Shown here piece after piece: positions 11,600 to 22,125 of a DNA stretch of 64,000 bases (position 1 is its first letter; each line of letters starts with the position of its first letter). Under the pieces are notes generated by a model. It saw only the letters and a program-made list of their open reading frames with translations, searched no databases and was not told the origin of the DNA. Location of the stretch: the NCBI GenBank assembly GCA_020736575.1, contig JAGPYM010000028.1, forward strand, positions 466,055-530,054, in the 5' to 3' direction. The position numbers and the translations under genes were made by a program. This DNA is from Thelonectria olida (lineage: Eukaryota; Ascomycota; Sordariomycetes; Hypocreales; Nectriaceae).

Positions 11600-13113
11600 G
11601 TGCCGCAAGGTTATCAAAATATAGCATACTGCTCTCTAGGTAGTATAATAGGTCCGACCCCTTGTTCCCAAGTTAAAACTTTTTTTAGTTAGGGTACAAC
11701 GATTTCCTAACACTCATTGCAAGCGGAATCAGGCTGGAACGTTGGGCGGTCTCGTTATATGTACATAGCAAGCGATAGCCTTATGCTACTTCGCTAGGAA
11801 TAAGTTATTCAAAAGTCTCTCTTTGGTGTGCAATCAAGGGCTGAAGGGGAGCTAAATATTGTGTATATAATTATAAATATTATTCTGACTATTAAATAAA
11901 TTTAAGAAATTAAAAATCCCATTAGTGCATATGCCTATCGAGAACAATACAAAGTCAAACAGTTCCGAGTCTGATATGCAACTCCAGGCCAACGATCAAG
12001 CCACTCAAGTAAAAGCCGTCGTTGTATCATTATACGCCCGACTAGTCATGGATTTTGAGTATCTCGGTGAAGATGAGACTCGCCTTGCTTACATTAGACC
12101 AGGATAGATTGTAGTGACTCTAGAGTTGCCGTAAGGCGCCAAGCGGACGGGTCGTGGTTACAACTGTCTTCCTTAGTAGTAAATTTCCTCAGCGTCGGCT
12201 TCATGTTCGCTTTCGATGTCAGCGACTGTATGTGACCTGAGGAGTACCAAGGCAGTCGCTGCGTTTGCCAAGCCGGGTTCTCATTCGGGGTAGCTATCGC
12301 CATAACTGCCGGCCTGGTGGGAGCCAGGCTTTCCCATGAAGCGGTGTCGGGTGAGATGAAATTGGCGGTAGTATTAATGACGACCTTGTACGCTTGTGCA
12401 TCGGATACCAGATAGCGCTCACGGCTGGCAACACCTTGACGTCGAGTACATAACAACTATTAATTATTCAGTGACCTGATGGTGTAGAATTCAATCTTGT
12501 ATCCCGAAAACAGAAGCCACACCGTGCCAATATTGATCCCGAGTGTGCTTTTGCACCACGCCTTTCACTACCTTCAACAGATTCAACGGAGAGCAGGTTG
12601 TCGAGCTTCGGCCTGTGCCCGGTTTGTTGCACTTGCATTTCTGTCTATGGTCGCCTTGTTGCTGCCTGTTTGAGAGAGGAGAAGGTGGGTGACCAATTTA
12701 TCCCTTCTGCAATTTGTTTCTCTCTTTGTCTCCTGACCTCAAATCCACTTTTTTTGCCCGCCTTTGGTCTGCTCCATTTCATCTCTCTAGCCCTTCGTTC
12801 CGTCTTCCATTAGTTGTATCTTCCAACTTGTATTTCCTTAACTGGAGAAAAGAGAACAACAAGATTGTCTTCAGGAAAGCCAAGTCTTTTTTGTATCTTC
12901 TTTTCCGCCCCTTCCTCGCTCTTGTGTTGATTTTTCTGATTATTTTGGATACTCTCTTGTCGCTAATCCTTTCACCCAAAGTTTGTCTTCTGGAGGATTT
13001 TCAATATCCCAGGCCATACCCAGCTGTATCTTCTCGTTTGTGTGTCTCGTTGTTTCCCCCCTTCTGCCATAACATACTCGGCCTATCACTCTGAACGGCC
13101 CCTTCGTGGCATC
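11600..13113. other. Intergenic with a long pyrimidine-rich tract
   Basis: 11860-11920 is A/T-rich. From about 12690 to 13090 the + strand is dominated by C and T runs, typical of a fungal promoter or 5' leader, and it ends immediately before the start of the PAP2 pseudogene. No coding support for the open frames inside it. Confidence 0.5.
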
Positions 13114-14230
13114 ATGGCTTCGATTTTGCAAAACGTCGTTGAGCAGTATGTAAATTAACTACCCAAATAACCATTATCATCTTCCCTACTAACGCTCCCT
13201 AGTCTTTATGGCAGCTTTCACCGCATGGTGCCTCATCAAGAGGCGTCAAGGCGCCCTGAACATCCCCCAAGACTCCTACCAAGCCGATATGGAGCCAGCA
13301 GAGGGTACAGGAAACGGTACACCAATGCCTCGCCTTCCAAATCGATTGTCGGTCCTCCACAACGCCCAGATCGCCGAGCTCCTAAGCTCTTCTTCATCCT
13401 CCTCTACCGCTTCTTTAATATATTTCCTTTCCTTATCGAGATTTGGCATTAGAACATGACATATTAGTATACGCAATTACATGGCCTAAAGAAGTACAAA
13501 GTTATAAAAACCAGTTCCTGACACTTAATAGGATCTACTAGTCGCTCCGAGCCTTCTCTGCCTGAATGATCGCCGGAAACGAAGCCGTCTTCGCCCGAGC
13601 CCGTGACCATGCTATTCAAATTCTCACTCGAGGATTTCCTCGGCGTCGATATCGAGCAGCGATTTCAGGGCCTACATTATGAGTAAGCGGTCCTGGCTTA
13701 TGCCAATCCTCGCCGGGGTCTACTACTCTCACATAAGCGTCGGCGTGTGTTTCCTTGTCTATATCTACACCTTCCTCCTAGCTTCGACTTTTTAGCGTAT
13801 CCGTCGCACTATAGCCGCCGAAAATGCCATTGCTTTTGTTATAGTCACCCTCTGGCGCTGCTCGCCACCACATCTTCCGCCTGCCGAGTACGGCTTCGCC
13901 GACGTCCTGCATAGCAAGGTGTTGACGGTGACGGTGACGCTTGGAACAACAACCGCTTCCAGTTGACCATTGCTGCTATGCCGAGCTTGCATTTTAGAAC
14001 CTCTTTATTCCTTCAGTCTGTATATGCCGCTTTTCCCCTCACCGACTCCTCTGCATCCTTGCACCTCTCTGGCCTACCGCATGATCATCACCATCGTCGC
14101 GACCGCCAACCACTTCTTGATCGACGCGGTTATTGGCGCTACGGTGACCCTCTTCGGATGGAGGATCAACCGCGGCGTCCTCATTTCAAAGCCCTGTTCA
14201 AGACTTTGTCTTTGCGTCCCTGATACACCG
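13114..14230 (+). pseudogene. Broken PAP2-superfamily integral membrane enzyme (inositolphosphotransferase-like)
   Basis: Starts MASILQNVVE with an intron of normal form (GTATGT...CTAAC...CTAG) and then runs through all three frames with stops. Recognisable pieces in the family order: GPPQRPDRRAPK, FPFLIEIWH (stop follows), ARARDHAIQIL, LGVDIEQRFQ, YYSHISVGVCFLVYIYTF, IRRTIAAENAIAFV, PPAEYGFADVLHSK, NNNRFQLTIAAMPSLHF (PAP2 motif 2, with SLH) and ATANHFLIDAVIGA (motif 3, with the H...D pair). Fungal relatives are multi-pass membrane proteins of roughly 400-450 aa resembling inositol phosphorylceramide or lipid phosphatases. At least three frameshifts and several stops (for example TAG after FPFLIEIWH) make it non-functional. 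The strong pyrimidine promoter in front is still intact, so it was probably once expressed. Confidence 0.75.
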
Positions 14231-15030
14231 GCTGGACCCGGTGGACACAAATGCGAGAGCTATGCCTAAGGCGCTGTAATAATCGGAAATGTCTGAATCA
14301 TGCTCTAGATAAATTTACGCGCACTCTTACCATCAGGCACAGAATTTGTCTTGGCGCATACTGTATTACTTGGAAACTGTAGCAGGGAATAGCGTTCTAT
14401 AGAGTCGACTATTGCAGGATAGAAAGCTGACATACCTGTCCGTGGCGTGGACATTCGACTTATCTAGCCTTGAAACTAGTTTTCTACCTTAACGATTAGT
14501 ATAACTAGTTTTCTTGTCTCGTCTTGGCAGCCCTCCAAGTTCAGTCTCAGCTTAGACCTGGTTAGATTCGGTTGGCTTGGGGAATGTTCAATGGTAAGCT
14601 GAAGGAAAGACCGGATCAAACGACGTCACCCAGCTGCTGCGTCACAATGGTGCTTTCTCAGCACGTTTCATTTTTTGGGACCGTTGCCCAGGGCTTAATT
14701 TGGAAGCTGTCATAGGTTTGGCACACTGCTAGGTCTGGCTTGCTGTGAGGATCTCCAGTTCTGTGCTTCCTTTGAAGCAGGAAGAACTCTTGAACAGTGT
14801 GATATCGGCCAGGCATACCTATACAGGGGGCAATAGAGTACGATGGTGAACTTTATTAGAAGATGCAAGCTTAGGATTAGTGAGGCTTGAGAGTTCCATG
14901 GTATGTTAGCATAGAATTAATATGGTTTATTAAGCGGGCCACGGATTTTCGTTGAACGCGTCAGCTTTTCTAGAACCGGATTAATCAACAATCTACTAAC
15001 TAGTTATGAAAAACTATTTTGGCTAAACGA
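14231..15030. other. Gene-free sequence
   Basis: No open frame of note and no motif recognised between the PAP2 pseudogene and the pogo relic. Confidence 0.5.
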
Positions 15031-15260
15031 AAATACTTTGGCTATGCAGGCAATCGAGAAAAATGAAAGATTACGCGTCGCAGAGGCTGCTAGGGTCTTC
15101 AATGCGGCCGAGTCGACACTGCGTGTCTGAATAAAGGGCCGATGATCACGACGCGATATCTTGCCCAACGCCCGCAAGTTCACAGAACTCGAAGAGAACG
15201 CTCTCCATAAGGGCTAATGTGGCACCTTTGTCCTGATATGGGAACTCCAATGGCCCGACT
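15030..15260 (+). mobile_element. Relic of a pogo-like transposase N terminus
   Basis: Reads MQAIEKNERLRVAEAARVFN, then STLR, a stop, KGR, a stop, RRDILPNARKFTELEENAL: the helix-turn-helix start of fungal DDE1/pogo transposases, where the family has a run like RSTLRxRLKGR. Both stops replace arginine or leucine positions. Downstream the catalytic part is not recognisable. Confidence 0.6.
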
Positions 15261-15686
15261 CCAGGTGGGAAGAGATTGTTGAGGCTTTGGGGTGGAGGTT
15301 GGGGTGACTTTTGAACTTTAAGCAAGTTGAGCGAGCTGAGCGAGGGCGGCGCGAGACTCAGGCGAGGATCCTACGAGCGCAGGAACCTGCAGGAGAATAC
15401 CCAGCCTCAATGTGATCCAAGTGAAATTCCCAACTGTGGGCCAGTATGCGAAGTGTGATGTGGTCATATTAGCCCTGCTCAAGTGTCCTCAGGATGTCGG
15501 CATCATCTTCGTCGTTAAATAATGCGAAGAACGGCTGGGTATGTTCGTACTTCTTTTCAAGCCTAGATCTTCCACCGAGATCACCACCTTCTGGTGCGAC
15601 AAACTAGTTTAAATTCTAGCACTAATCCGATAGTTATTCGCACTGTTTTTTCCATTATTTTTATTTTTAAAAAATGAAATAAATTA

Positions 15687-15728
15687 ACGTGCATAATAAG
15701 CATGCGACGCATCCAAGTATGCGACGCA
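15687..15728 (+). repeat. Left terminal inverted repeat of the MITE
   Basis: Begins ACGTGCATAATAAGCATGCG and contains two offset copies of ATGCGACGCA, which may be transposase binding sites. Confidence 0.88.
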
Positions 15729-16078
15729 TTTACATTTACACCTTAAATTAAAGATTTTAAAAATTCCTTAAAAGTCCAAAATATCTTAAAAAAGACTATA
15801 ATTCTTAAGATAGATTAATTAAATATATAATAATTAGAGGAAATTTTCCTAATTTATTTTAAAATTTCCCTAAAAGGTTATTTAGAAAAGTCTTATTCAC
15901 ACTGTTTTTTTTAATCTTTTATTTTTTAAAAAGAAAACAAAATAATTCAAAATATAGGGAAAGCTAGATCTTATGACTTTTTTAGTTAAATATCTAAATC
16001 TTAATTTATAGGAGTATTAAGGTTATATAGCTTATTTTAGATAATCTGAAATTTATACTTTTAGGTGTACAGTATAAG

Positions 16079-16120
16079 TGCGTCGCATACTCGGATGCGT
16101 CGCATGCTTATTATGTACGT
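16079..16120 (-). repeat. Right terminal inverted repeat of the MITE
   Basis: Reverse complement of the left end with two differences (A for G at the fifth base; G for A in the middle). Confidence 0.88.
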
Positions 16121-16446
16121 TAACTATAACTAGGATTTTTCTGAATAAGTTTATAAGAAAAAAGTGTTAAAATTCCAGAAAAATTCATGCTTATTATTAT
16201 TTCCTTTAACTAAATGAAAAGTAACCGTACCTAGAATCTGAAACAAGTAAGCTAGTAGAGAATACGAAGGCGTAAATGAGCTAACAATCATAAAGGAGCT
16301 TGGCAAATTGACTACTGTAACTTCGGGATAATGAGAGCTCATTATTCTTGATTAATATCAAGTAAAGAGGAAGAAGCATGAAATAGTGTTGTACGACTGT
16401 TTAATTAAAACACAGCACTTTGCTGAAAGATTAAAACTTCGAAGCT

Positions 16447-17160
16447 ATGATGGCGTGTCTCCGACATGATGCTGCCGAGGGCGACGTCATCCTCCACGCC
16501 TGCGCGCATAACCCGACGGGCCTCGATTCCACGATAGAGCAGTGGGAAAGCATCGCATCGCTATGCAGAGAACGGAAGCTCTTTTTCGTCTTCGACCTCG
16601 CCTACCAGGGCTTCACGTCCGGCGACCTCAGCTGCGACGCCTGGGCCACAAGCACTTCTTCCAGGCCCCAGTCATGGAATTCGCCGTGTGCCAACCTTCT
16701 CAAAGAACCTCGGGCTCTACGGCGAGCGCGTCGGGGCACTGCACATCGCCGTGTCGCGGTCCGACGCCTCCCCCTCGACGGCGGCCACGGTTCAGGGCCA
16801 CCTTGTCGACCTGCACCGCGCCTTCGTCTCAATGGCCCTGCTGTTCGGCTGCCGCGTCGCCGTCGAGATCTTCCGCAGCAAGGAGCTCCAGGCAACGTGG
16901 GCGGCCGACCTTGTTGCGATGAGCGGCCGCATCAAGGCTATGCGCCGGGCGCTGTACGAGGAGTTGATGAGGCTCGGGACGCGGGGGAGTTGGAGCACAT
17001 CGCTCAGCAGTCGGGCACGTTCTCATACACGGGGCTGAGCGCGGAGCAGGTGGGGCGGCTGCAGAGCGAGCATCACGTGTACATGCTGCCGTTGGGGGGC
17101 GGGCGTCCATCTGCGGTTTGACGAGGGCGAATGTCGAGCACACGGCGCAGGCGATCATAG
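16447..17160 (+). pseudogene. Frameshifted fragment of a cytosolic-type aspartate aminotransferase
   Basis: Three frames together give the middle and C-terminal part of a class I aminotransferase: [26 protein letters not shown] (the PLP Asp and Tyr region), [15 protein letters not shown] (the Schiff-base Lys), [10 protein letters not shown], and FSYTGLS. The reading frame switches near 16680 and again near 17000. About the first 170 residues are missing: the sequence begins abruptly at 16447 where A/T-rich DNA changes to GC-rich DNA. It cannot encode an enzyme. Confidence 0.8.
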
Positions 17161-17255
17161 CGTCATTGTGACTTCGGCTTCGTGAACTGGACCCCGGATG
17201 GTGGGAGTGCAAGGCCAGCACGTGTATGTGGGGATGGTGAAAAAGGGGGCCAGAT

Positions 17256-17557
17256 TTAGGGGGGGCACCTTTTTCCTAATGCGGCAATTGAGAACGCACC
17301 AGTCACATCACACCGGCAAGCTTGCAGAGTCCACGTCCAGCGACGACATGCTGGGAGACTGATAGGGTATCTGGTCTGGCGGAGCGGCTGCTTTTCGACA
17401 GGATGCGACTGCTGATTGAGTCCTTTAAAGCGTCTCGTGGGGTCCAAGGACCGTCCTGTAGTCAAGACAGATATCTGTTGCATCCCCGCCGACCTACTTC
17501 TTGCTGAACTCGTGAGAACGGCTGCAATTGAACTTGCCCGACTAGGTAGACGCCATC
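17256..17557. promoter_or_regulatory. Upstream region of the first carboxypeptidase gene
   Basis: No coding support; lies between the aminotransferase fragment and the ATG at 17558. No distinct binding site recognised. Confidence 0.3.
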
Positions 17558-19117
17558 ATGATGAAGAGGGCGTTGTCCTTGCTGTTCCTGGCCTCGGCCT
17601 TAGCCTCGCCCATCGAGGATGTCTTCCACGGAGACGGCTTTGCCGTCCGGACAACTACGACAGACGCAAGGCTGTGCGACGGAGAACGAGGAGTAAGCGG
17701 CTACGTTGACTGGGGTGAGTTGGCCACTGAATTGTCTTTTATCACTCACCGGGATTGATTCATTCTGCAATAGACGACAACCATATGTTCTTCTGGGCCT
17801 TTGAGAGCCGCAACGACCCCCGAAACGACCCCATCATTCTCTGGCTGCAGGGGTAAGATAGCCGAGGACAACATCTGCCGAGAGACCACACTGAGAAAAG
17901 TCAGAGGACCAGGCGGCTCCAGCATCATGGCCGGCGGACTGATGGAGCTCGGAGCCTGCAAGTTCGACCAGGACCTCCCACTGCCGCTCGCCGGCACCTT
18001 CAACTCGACCATACACAACCCGTACGCGTGGAACGCCAACGCCACGGTCATCTTCGTCGACCAGCCCCTGGACGTAGGCTACTCTTACGGCAAAAGACGC
18101 GTGAAGCGCCTGAACGACGCCATGGACGACCTCTACGCCTTCCTCGTCCGCCTCTTCGCCGCCAGGCCCGAGTGGGGGTCGCGCGACTTCTACATCGCCG
18201 GCGAGAGCTACGGCGGCTCCTGGGTCCCGGCCCTCGGAGCGACCATCCATCGCATGCAGACGTCGCCCATCGCCAAGCTAGTGGCCGCAACATCCGGTCG
18301 CAGGTTGAGCACCATCTGCCTTCGCGGCATCATGATCGGCAACGGGCTAGTCGACCAGCGCACGCAGCGCCGCGGCAACTGGGAAACTGCGTGTACCTCC
18401 AGCGGCTCGGGGCGTGCGGAGCCCATCTTCAACGAGACGCAGTGCAACCATCTCGCCGCGTCGGTCCCCCGCTGCGAGGCCCTCATGCAAGCGTGCGAGG
18501 ACAGCGGCCGCGACGTCAACGTGTGCAACCTCTCTGAGGACTGGTGCTTCGCCAACGGCTTCGACCTGCTTGAGCAGACGCCCTGGAACGGCTACGACCT
18601 GCGCATTAACTGTACTGCAACGCCGGAGCTGTGTAACCGCCCCTCGGCCGCGATGCTGGCCTGGGTTGAATCGGATGAGGTCCGTGACCACCTGGGCGTC
18701 GACGTCGCCCGGGGCCCCGCGCAGCTCGTCAGCCAGCAGGTGTACAAGGACTTCGTGGCGAATGCGGAGATGGGATACCCGTCGCACCAGTGGGTGACGG
18801 AGCTGTTGGAGGCCGGGGTGCGTGTTCTCGTCTATGCTGGCAACAGGGACTGGATGTGTACGGCGCCGGGTCTGAGGCTCTTCGTTGATAACCTCGTGTG
18901 GACGGGCAACGGGCCGTTCAGGTCTGCAGAGTACCGACAACTGTATCGGGAGACCTTGGGCCTGCCTGCGGCGGGCGGTGAGGCAGCGGTGGGATACCAT
19001 AAGCGGCATTCGCTGTTGAGCTTCGTCGAGATCGAGGCGGCGGGGCATATGGTGCCGATGGCGCAGCCGGAGGTGGCCCAGGCCATGTTCAAGGGCTGGC
19101 TGACGGGGTCTTTGTGA
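17558..19117 (+). CDS. Secreted serine carboxypeptidase, family S10 (CPY-like), copy A
   Basis: Removes C-terminal amino acids from peptides, or acts as an acyltransferase of the same fold. Exons 17558-17714, 17774-17852, 17905-19117 give about 482 aa, usual for S10. Residues 1-17 form a signal peptide. Conserved blocks: [38 protein letters not shown], nucleophile GESYGG (Ser near 180), Asp in YAGNRDWMC (near 393) and His in AAGHMVP (near 458). Several Asn glycosylation sites. Odd: the substrate-carboxylate motif is WLQGGPGG instead of WLNGGPGC; the Asn-to-Gln change recurs in copies B and C. Its introns lie at other positions than in B and C, so it is a more distant paralog. It converges on the regulator gene, 174 bp away, and opens the intact gene island. 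Confidence 0.92.
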
Positions 19118-19291
19118 GACTGGTGATGGATCGTGGTCGGACCGAAGAGAAGGGACAGGACGAACACGGACGAATTGTGTGTAAAGGACGGTAATATTGA
19201 GAGTTCCGATAGTGGTCTTGACTTCAATACGCAGGGGAAGCACAGCTGTAGTATCATCACTAAGTACAAAGCAAGCCTGTCGCCTGGCTCG

Positions 19292-21471
19292 TCACTCGTT
19301 CAGCCGCAGCGCATAGCGGAAGCTCGCCCCCGTCTCGACAACCCTGCCCATGACCACCGTCGCCAGATCGTTCGTCCCGTCCCTGAAGCTCCACACCTCA
19401 TCCGCCAGGCTCATCCTCAGTATCATGGCCAGGATCTGGCGGCCGCCGCGGCGCTCCTCCTCGTAGACGTCCAGGATCCGGCGCAGCACGTCCTTGCGAG
19501 GGATTGTGCCCCCGCAGCTGCTCCTCACCTGATCCAGCCACGGCAGCAGGGCCTGCACCTCGCGTCGCGTCTTGCCGTCGAGGCCGAGTGTGACCACCAC
19601 GCGCATGAAAAACCACGCGATGCCCACGCCCACGACGTCTAGGTACGCGCACGCAGAAGCGTCCATGCCGGCAAGGATGCGGAGAATCAGCGAGAGCCAC
19701 TTGTCCTGCGACCGCTCGCGAGCCAGGTCGCCACCCGTCGCAGCGTCAAGGAGCTCCCGCGAGCATAGCGCCTGCGCTGCCGCGTAGTGGAGATGAGCCA
19801 TCGCCGCCTCGTGTGAACGGAAGCGCAGCGGGTCCGGCGCGTCCGTGTGCCGGCTCGAGTCGCCAGCAGTCACCACATGGATCGGCATGTCGGCGAGGTC
19901 GAGGCTATCGTGCCAGAGGTCGAGCTCTTTGGAGAGCTGCGCCAGGCGGTCCTCGTCGGCGCCGGGCGTGTAGAAGCCCTCCGGCGGCGGGGTATCAATG
20001 CCCAGCTCCTCGAGCTGTCGTTGCCACGCGTTGTAGCCTGGCCACGCGGCGTTTGGCCCGACCAGCCGCCCGAGAAGAATGCTCCTGTTGAGCCGATCAC
20101 TTTCCACAAGGATGGGGAGCAGCTGCTGGCCTTTGTTAGGGTCGGCGCGAAAGACTGCCCGCACCGTCTGGTGAATGTCGTCCGGCGGTGGCAAGGCGTC
20201 CGGATCCCACGGGTTGAGGTTGATGGAGTATTGGCTCTTGACAGAAATCCAGGCGCGGATCAGCTGGCATCCTGTTTCCCATGCCGTGAGGGATGTGAGG
20301 TGGGCGTCGATGAGCAATTCAACCTGGGCAAAGTGAGCCCTGGCGCCCGCCATGGTGCCGTAGCGTATTTCGACGACGACGAGGATGAGGAGGATCGTCA
20401 CCTGGACGGCGGCCTGAGCGACGTCTTTAGCAGTGGCAGAAAAGACACGAGCCATCTCCAGGAGGGCCCAGCTGTACCACCGGAGGCGATCTCCACGCTC
20501 GAACTCGGCGCCGTCGATGTCTCGGGCCGCGAGGGGAACGGCAGCCATGAGGGCGTATTTCAGGACCACGTTGGAGTATCCGGCGCCCTCCCATATGGTC
20601 TTGAAGACGGCAGGCAGACGAGGGGGGAAGTTCTGGCTGATCCAAGCATCCGCAACGATGGACGGCTGAGGCTGCGCAATGCCATGTCCACCAAGCTGCA
20701 GCAGTGTTGCTGCAAGACCTTCAATCCCGGCGGTGCTGCTGGGATCCGAAGCGGGAGACGGATCATCCCGATCATGGGGAGAGAAGACGGTGCTGCTGTT
20801 TGAGAGGTAGACAAATGAGCCAGGCATACCGGCATCACTCGGCCGGCTTGTCAAGGTGGCAGCGGTGGAGGCTGTTGCAGGCTCCAGGAGAGCAGCATGG
20901 TTCGGGGACTGCGACCAGGCCCAGGGCTCGTGGTGGCACGCGTCCGAGCCGAGATCGGCGTCGACAATATGCAAATTCGACGTCGCCGGCGAGTATGCTT
21001 TCTGTTGGAAGGGTTGGTCGTATTCGTGGGCGCCTGTCGTGGAGTCGGCTGAGCTCTGCTCGGGAGAGGGGAAGCCCCGGGGAGGTTCATCGTCTTCGTC
21101 GGCGGTGGCCTCATGTTGCTTCTCCGGCCTGCGGCTTTGGCGGCTCTGGGTCTGCGCCTGACATCGTTCCTGGCCGTCGCGCTCGCGTATGGCCGCCCAC
21201 TTGCGAGACTCGATGGTCCTGGAGCGTTGGCCAACGGCCTCGGTTGCGTCGCGGAAGTGGATGACGGGCGCGTATCCGGGGCATTCGACCTTGGCGCGGA
21301 CGCAGTTCTGGCAGTGAGGGCGCGCCTCGTCGCACTGGACCAGGCAGTGACTCGTCAGAGGACGTATCAACTTGGAGGCAGTTCGACCTGAAGACTGACC
21401 TTGGTGTGTCGTCGGCGACATGCCACGCACCCTGACCTCGACCGCGTGATGCCTCGTTTCGAAGGTGGCAT
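19292..21471 (-). CDS. Zn2Cys6 transcription factor with fungal middle homology region
   Basis: Likely local regulator of the island. Exon 1 is 21471-21400 and exon 2 21334-19292, about 704 aa. The intron is phase 0, directly before the third cysteine, so the binuclear cluster reads GCVACRRRHTK then CDEARPHCQNC and ECPGY. The linker is Ser/Gln/Glu-rich and low in complexity, followed by a helical regulatory region (for example LLILVVVEIRYGTM, and later DVVGVGIAWFFMRVVVTLG) of the Fungal_trans_2 type. The start is set by the need to include the first two cysteines. It shares a 654 bp divergent promoter with the ABC transporter, the usual layout for a pathway regulator; the inverted repeat there is a candidate binding site. 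Target genes are inferred only from position. Confidence 0.9.
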
Positions 21472-22125
21472 CGGAGTCTCTGCAAGGCTAGTCTGGGATG
21501 CTAGAACCCGAGGATCGTGTCATTGAGCAAGTGGTTGAGGTCCCGGTGAGGGCCTGGCTTGCTCGTCCTGGGGGATTTGCTTGCAATTCGAGGTGAGGGG
21601 AGAGCGAGGCGAGTCTGGTTTGGTCCTTGTCACACTGACGGTTCTAGCACGTGAGGTTACGCAGGTACTTAGCGTCGAGGGCGGGGGACCACCTTATCAC
21701 GGTTGGCGCCGGTCGTCGATAACACACCAGACCAGACCCCAGGGCACTCCCCGACGCTAAGCTCGAACCGTTAGCGCCTATGATGGCGAGAATAGGCGTC
21801 TTCACCATGACCTCGGTCCCGCTCTCTTTCCTGCCGGGCTAGAGAGATCCCGGAACCCCATGCCTGGGCGCCTGACCTTGCCTAATGCGGTAATAACAGC
21901 CCCTGCCAGTGTGCTGGCAATGGCTGCAACAACGGATGCAAGTAGAGTCCAAAGAGATAAGTATGGGCCATCATTTACTCTTCTCATCTCAGTGGTTTCG
22001 GGTTCAACATCCACGTGCCTGGGCACCAAGTTTAGATCAAAACCCCGCCCTCTGATCCTATCCAATGCCAAAACATTTCGTTTCCTTCATTCGTTCATCT
22101 GAGCTTCTTCCGGAGCTCTGTGGCC
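21472..22125. promoter_or_regulatory. Divergent promoter with a long spaced inverted repeat
   Basis: Between the regulator and ABC transporter start codons. CTTAGCGTCG at 21668-21677 has its exact inverse CGACGCTAAG at 21752-21761, and flanking bases extend the symmetry (ACGGTTC near 21638 against GAACCGT near 21765). CGG triplets, the usual half-sites of Zn2Cys6 factors, occur inside the arms and between them. Autoregulation is plausible but inferred. Confidence 0.5.

Larger units (their letters stand above)
15687..16120. mobile_element. MITE (434 bp) with 42 bp terminal inverted repeats
   Basis: The two ends, 15687-15728 and 16079-16120, are inverted copies with two mismatches, and both are bordered by TA (15685-15686 and 16121-16122), the target duplication expected of Tc1/mariner-pogo elements. 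The 350 bp between them is A/T-rich and encodes nothing. The same 42 bp end recurs at 48837-48878 next to a pogo-type transposase, which makes that family the likely mobiliser. Confidence 0.88.

Noticed and set aside
18347..20803. Long antisense frames (298-318 codons) over the carboxypeptidase and regulator genes
   Set aside because: They mirror GC-rich codon use of the real genes on the other strand and carry no domain.
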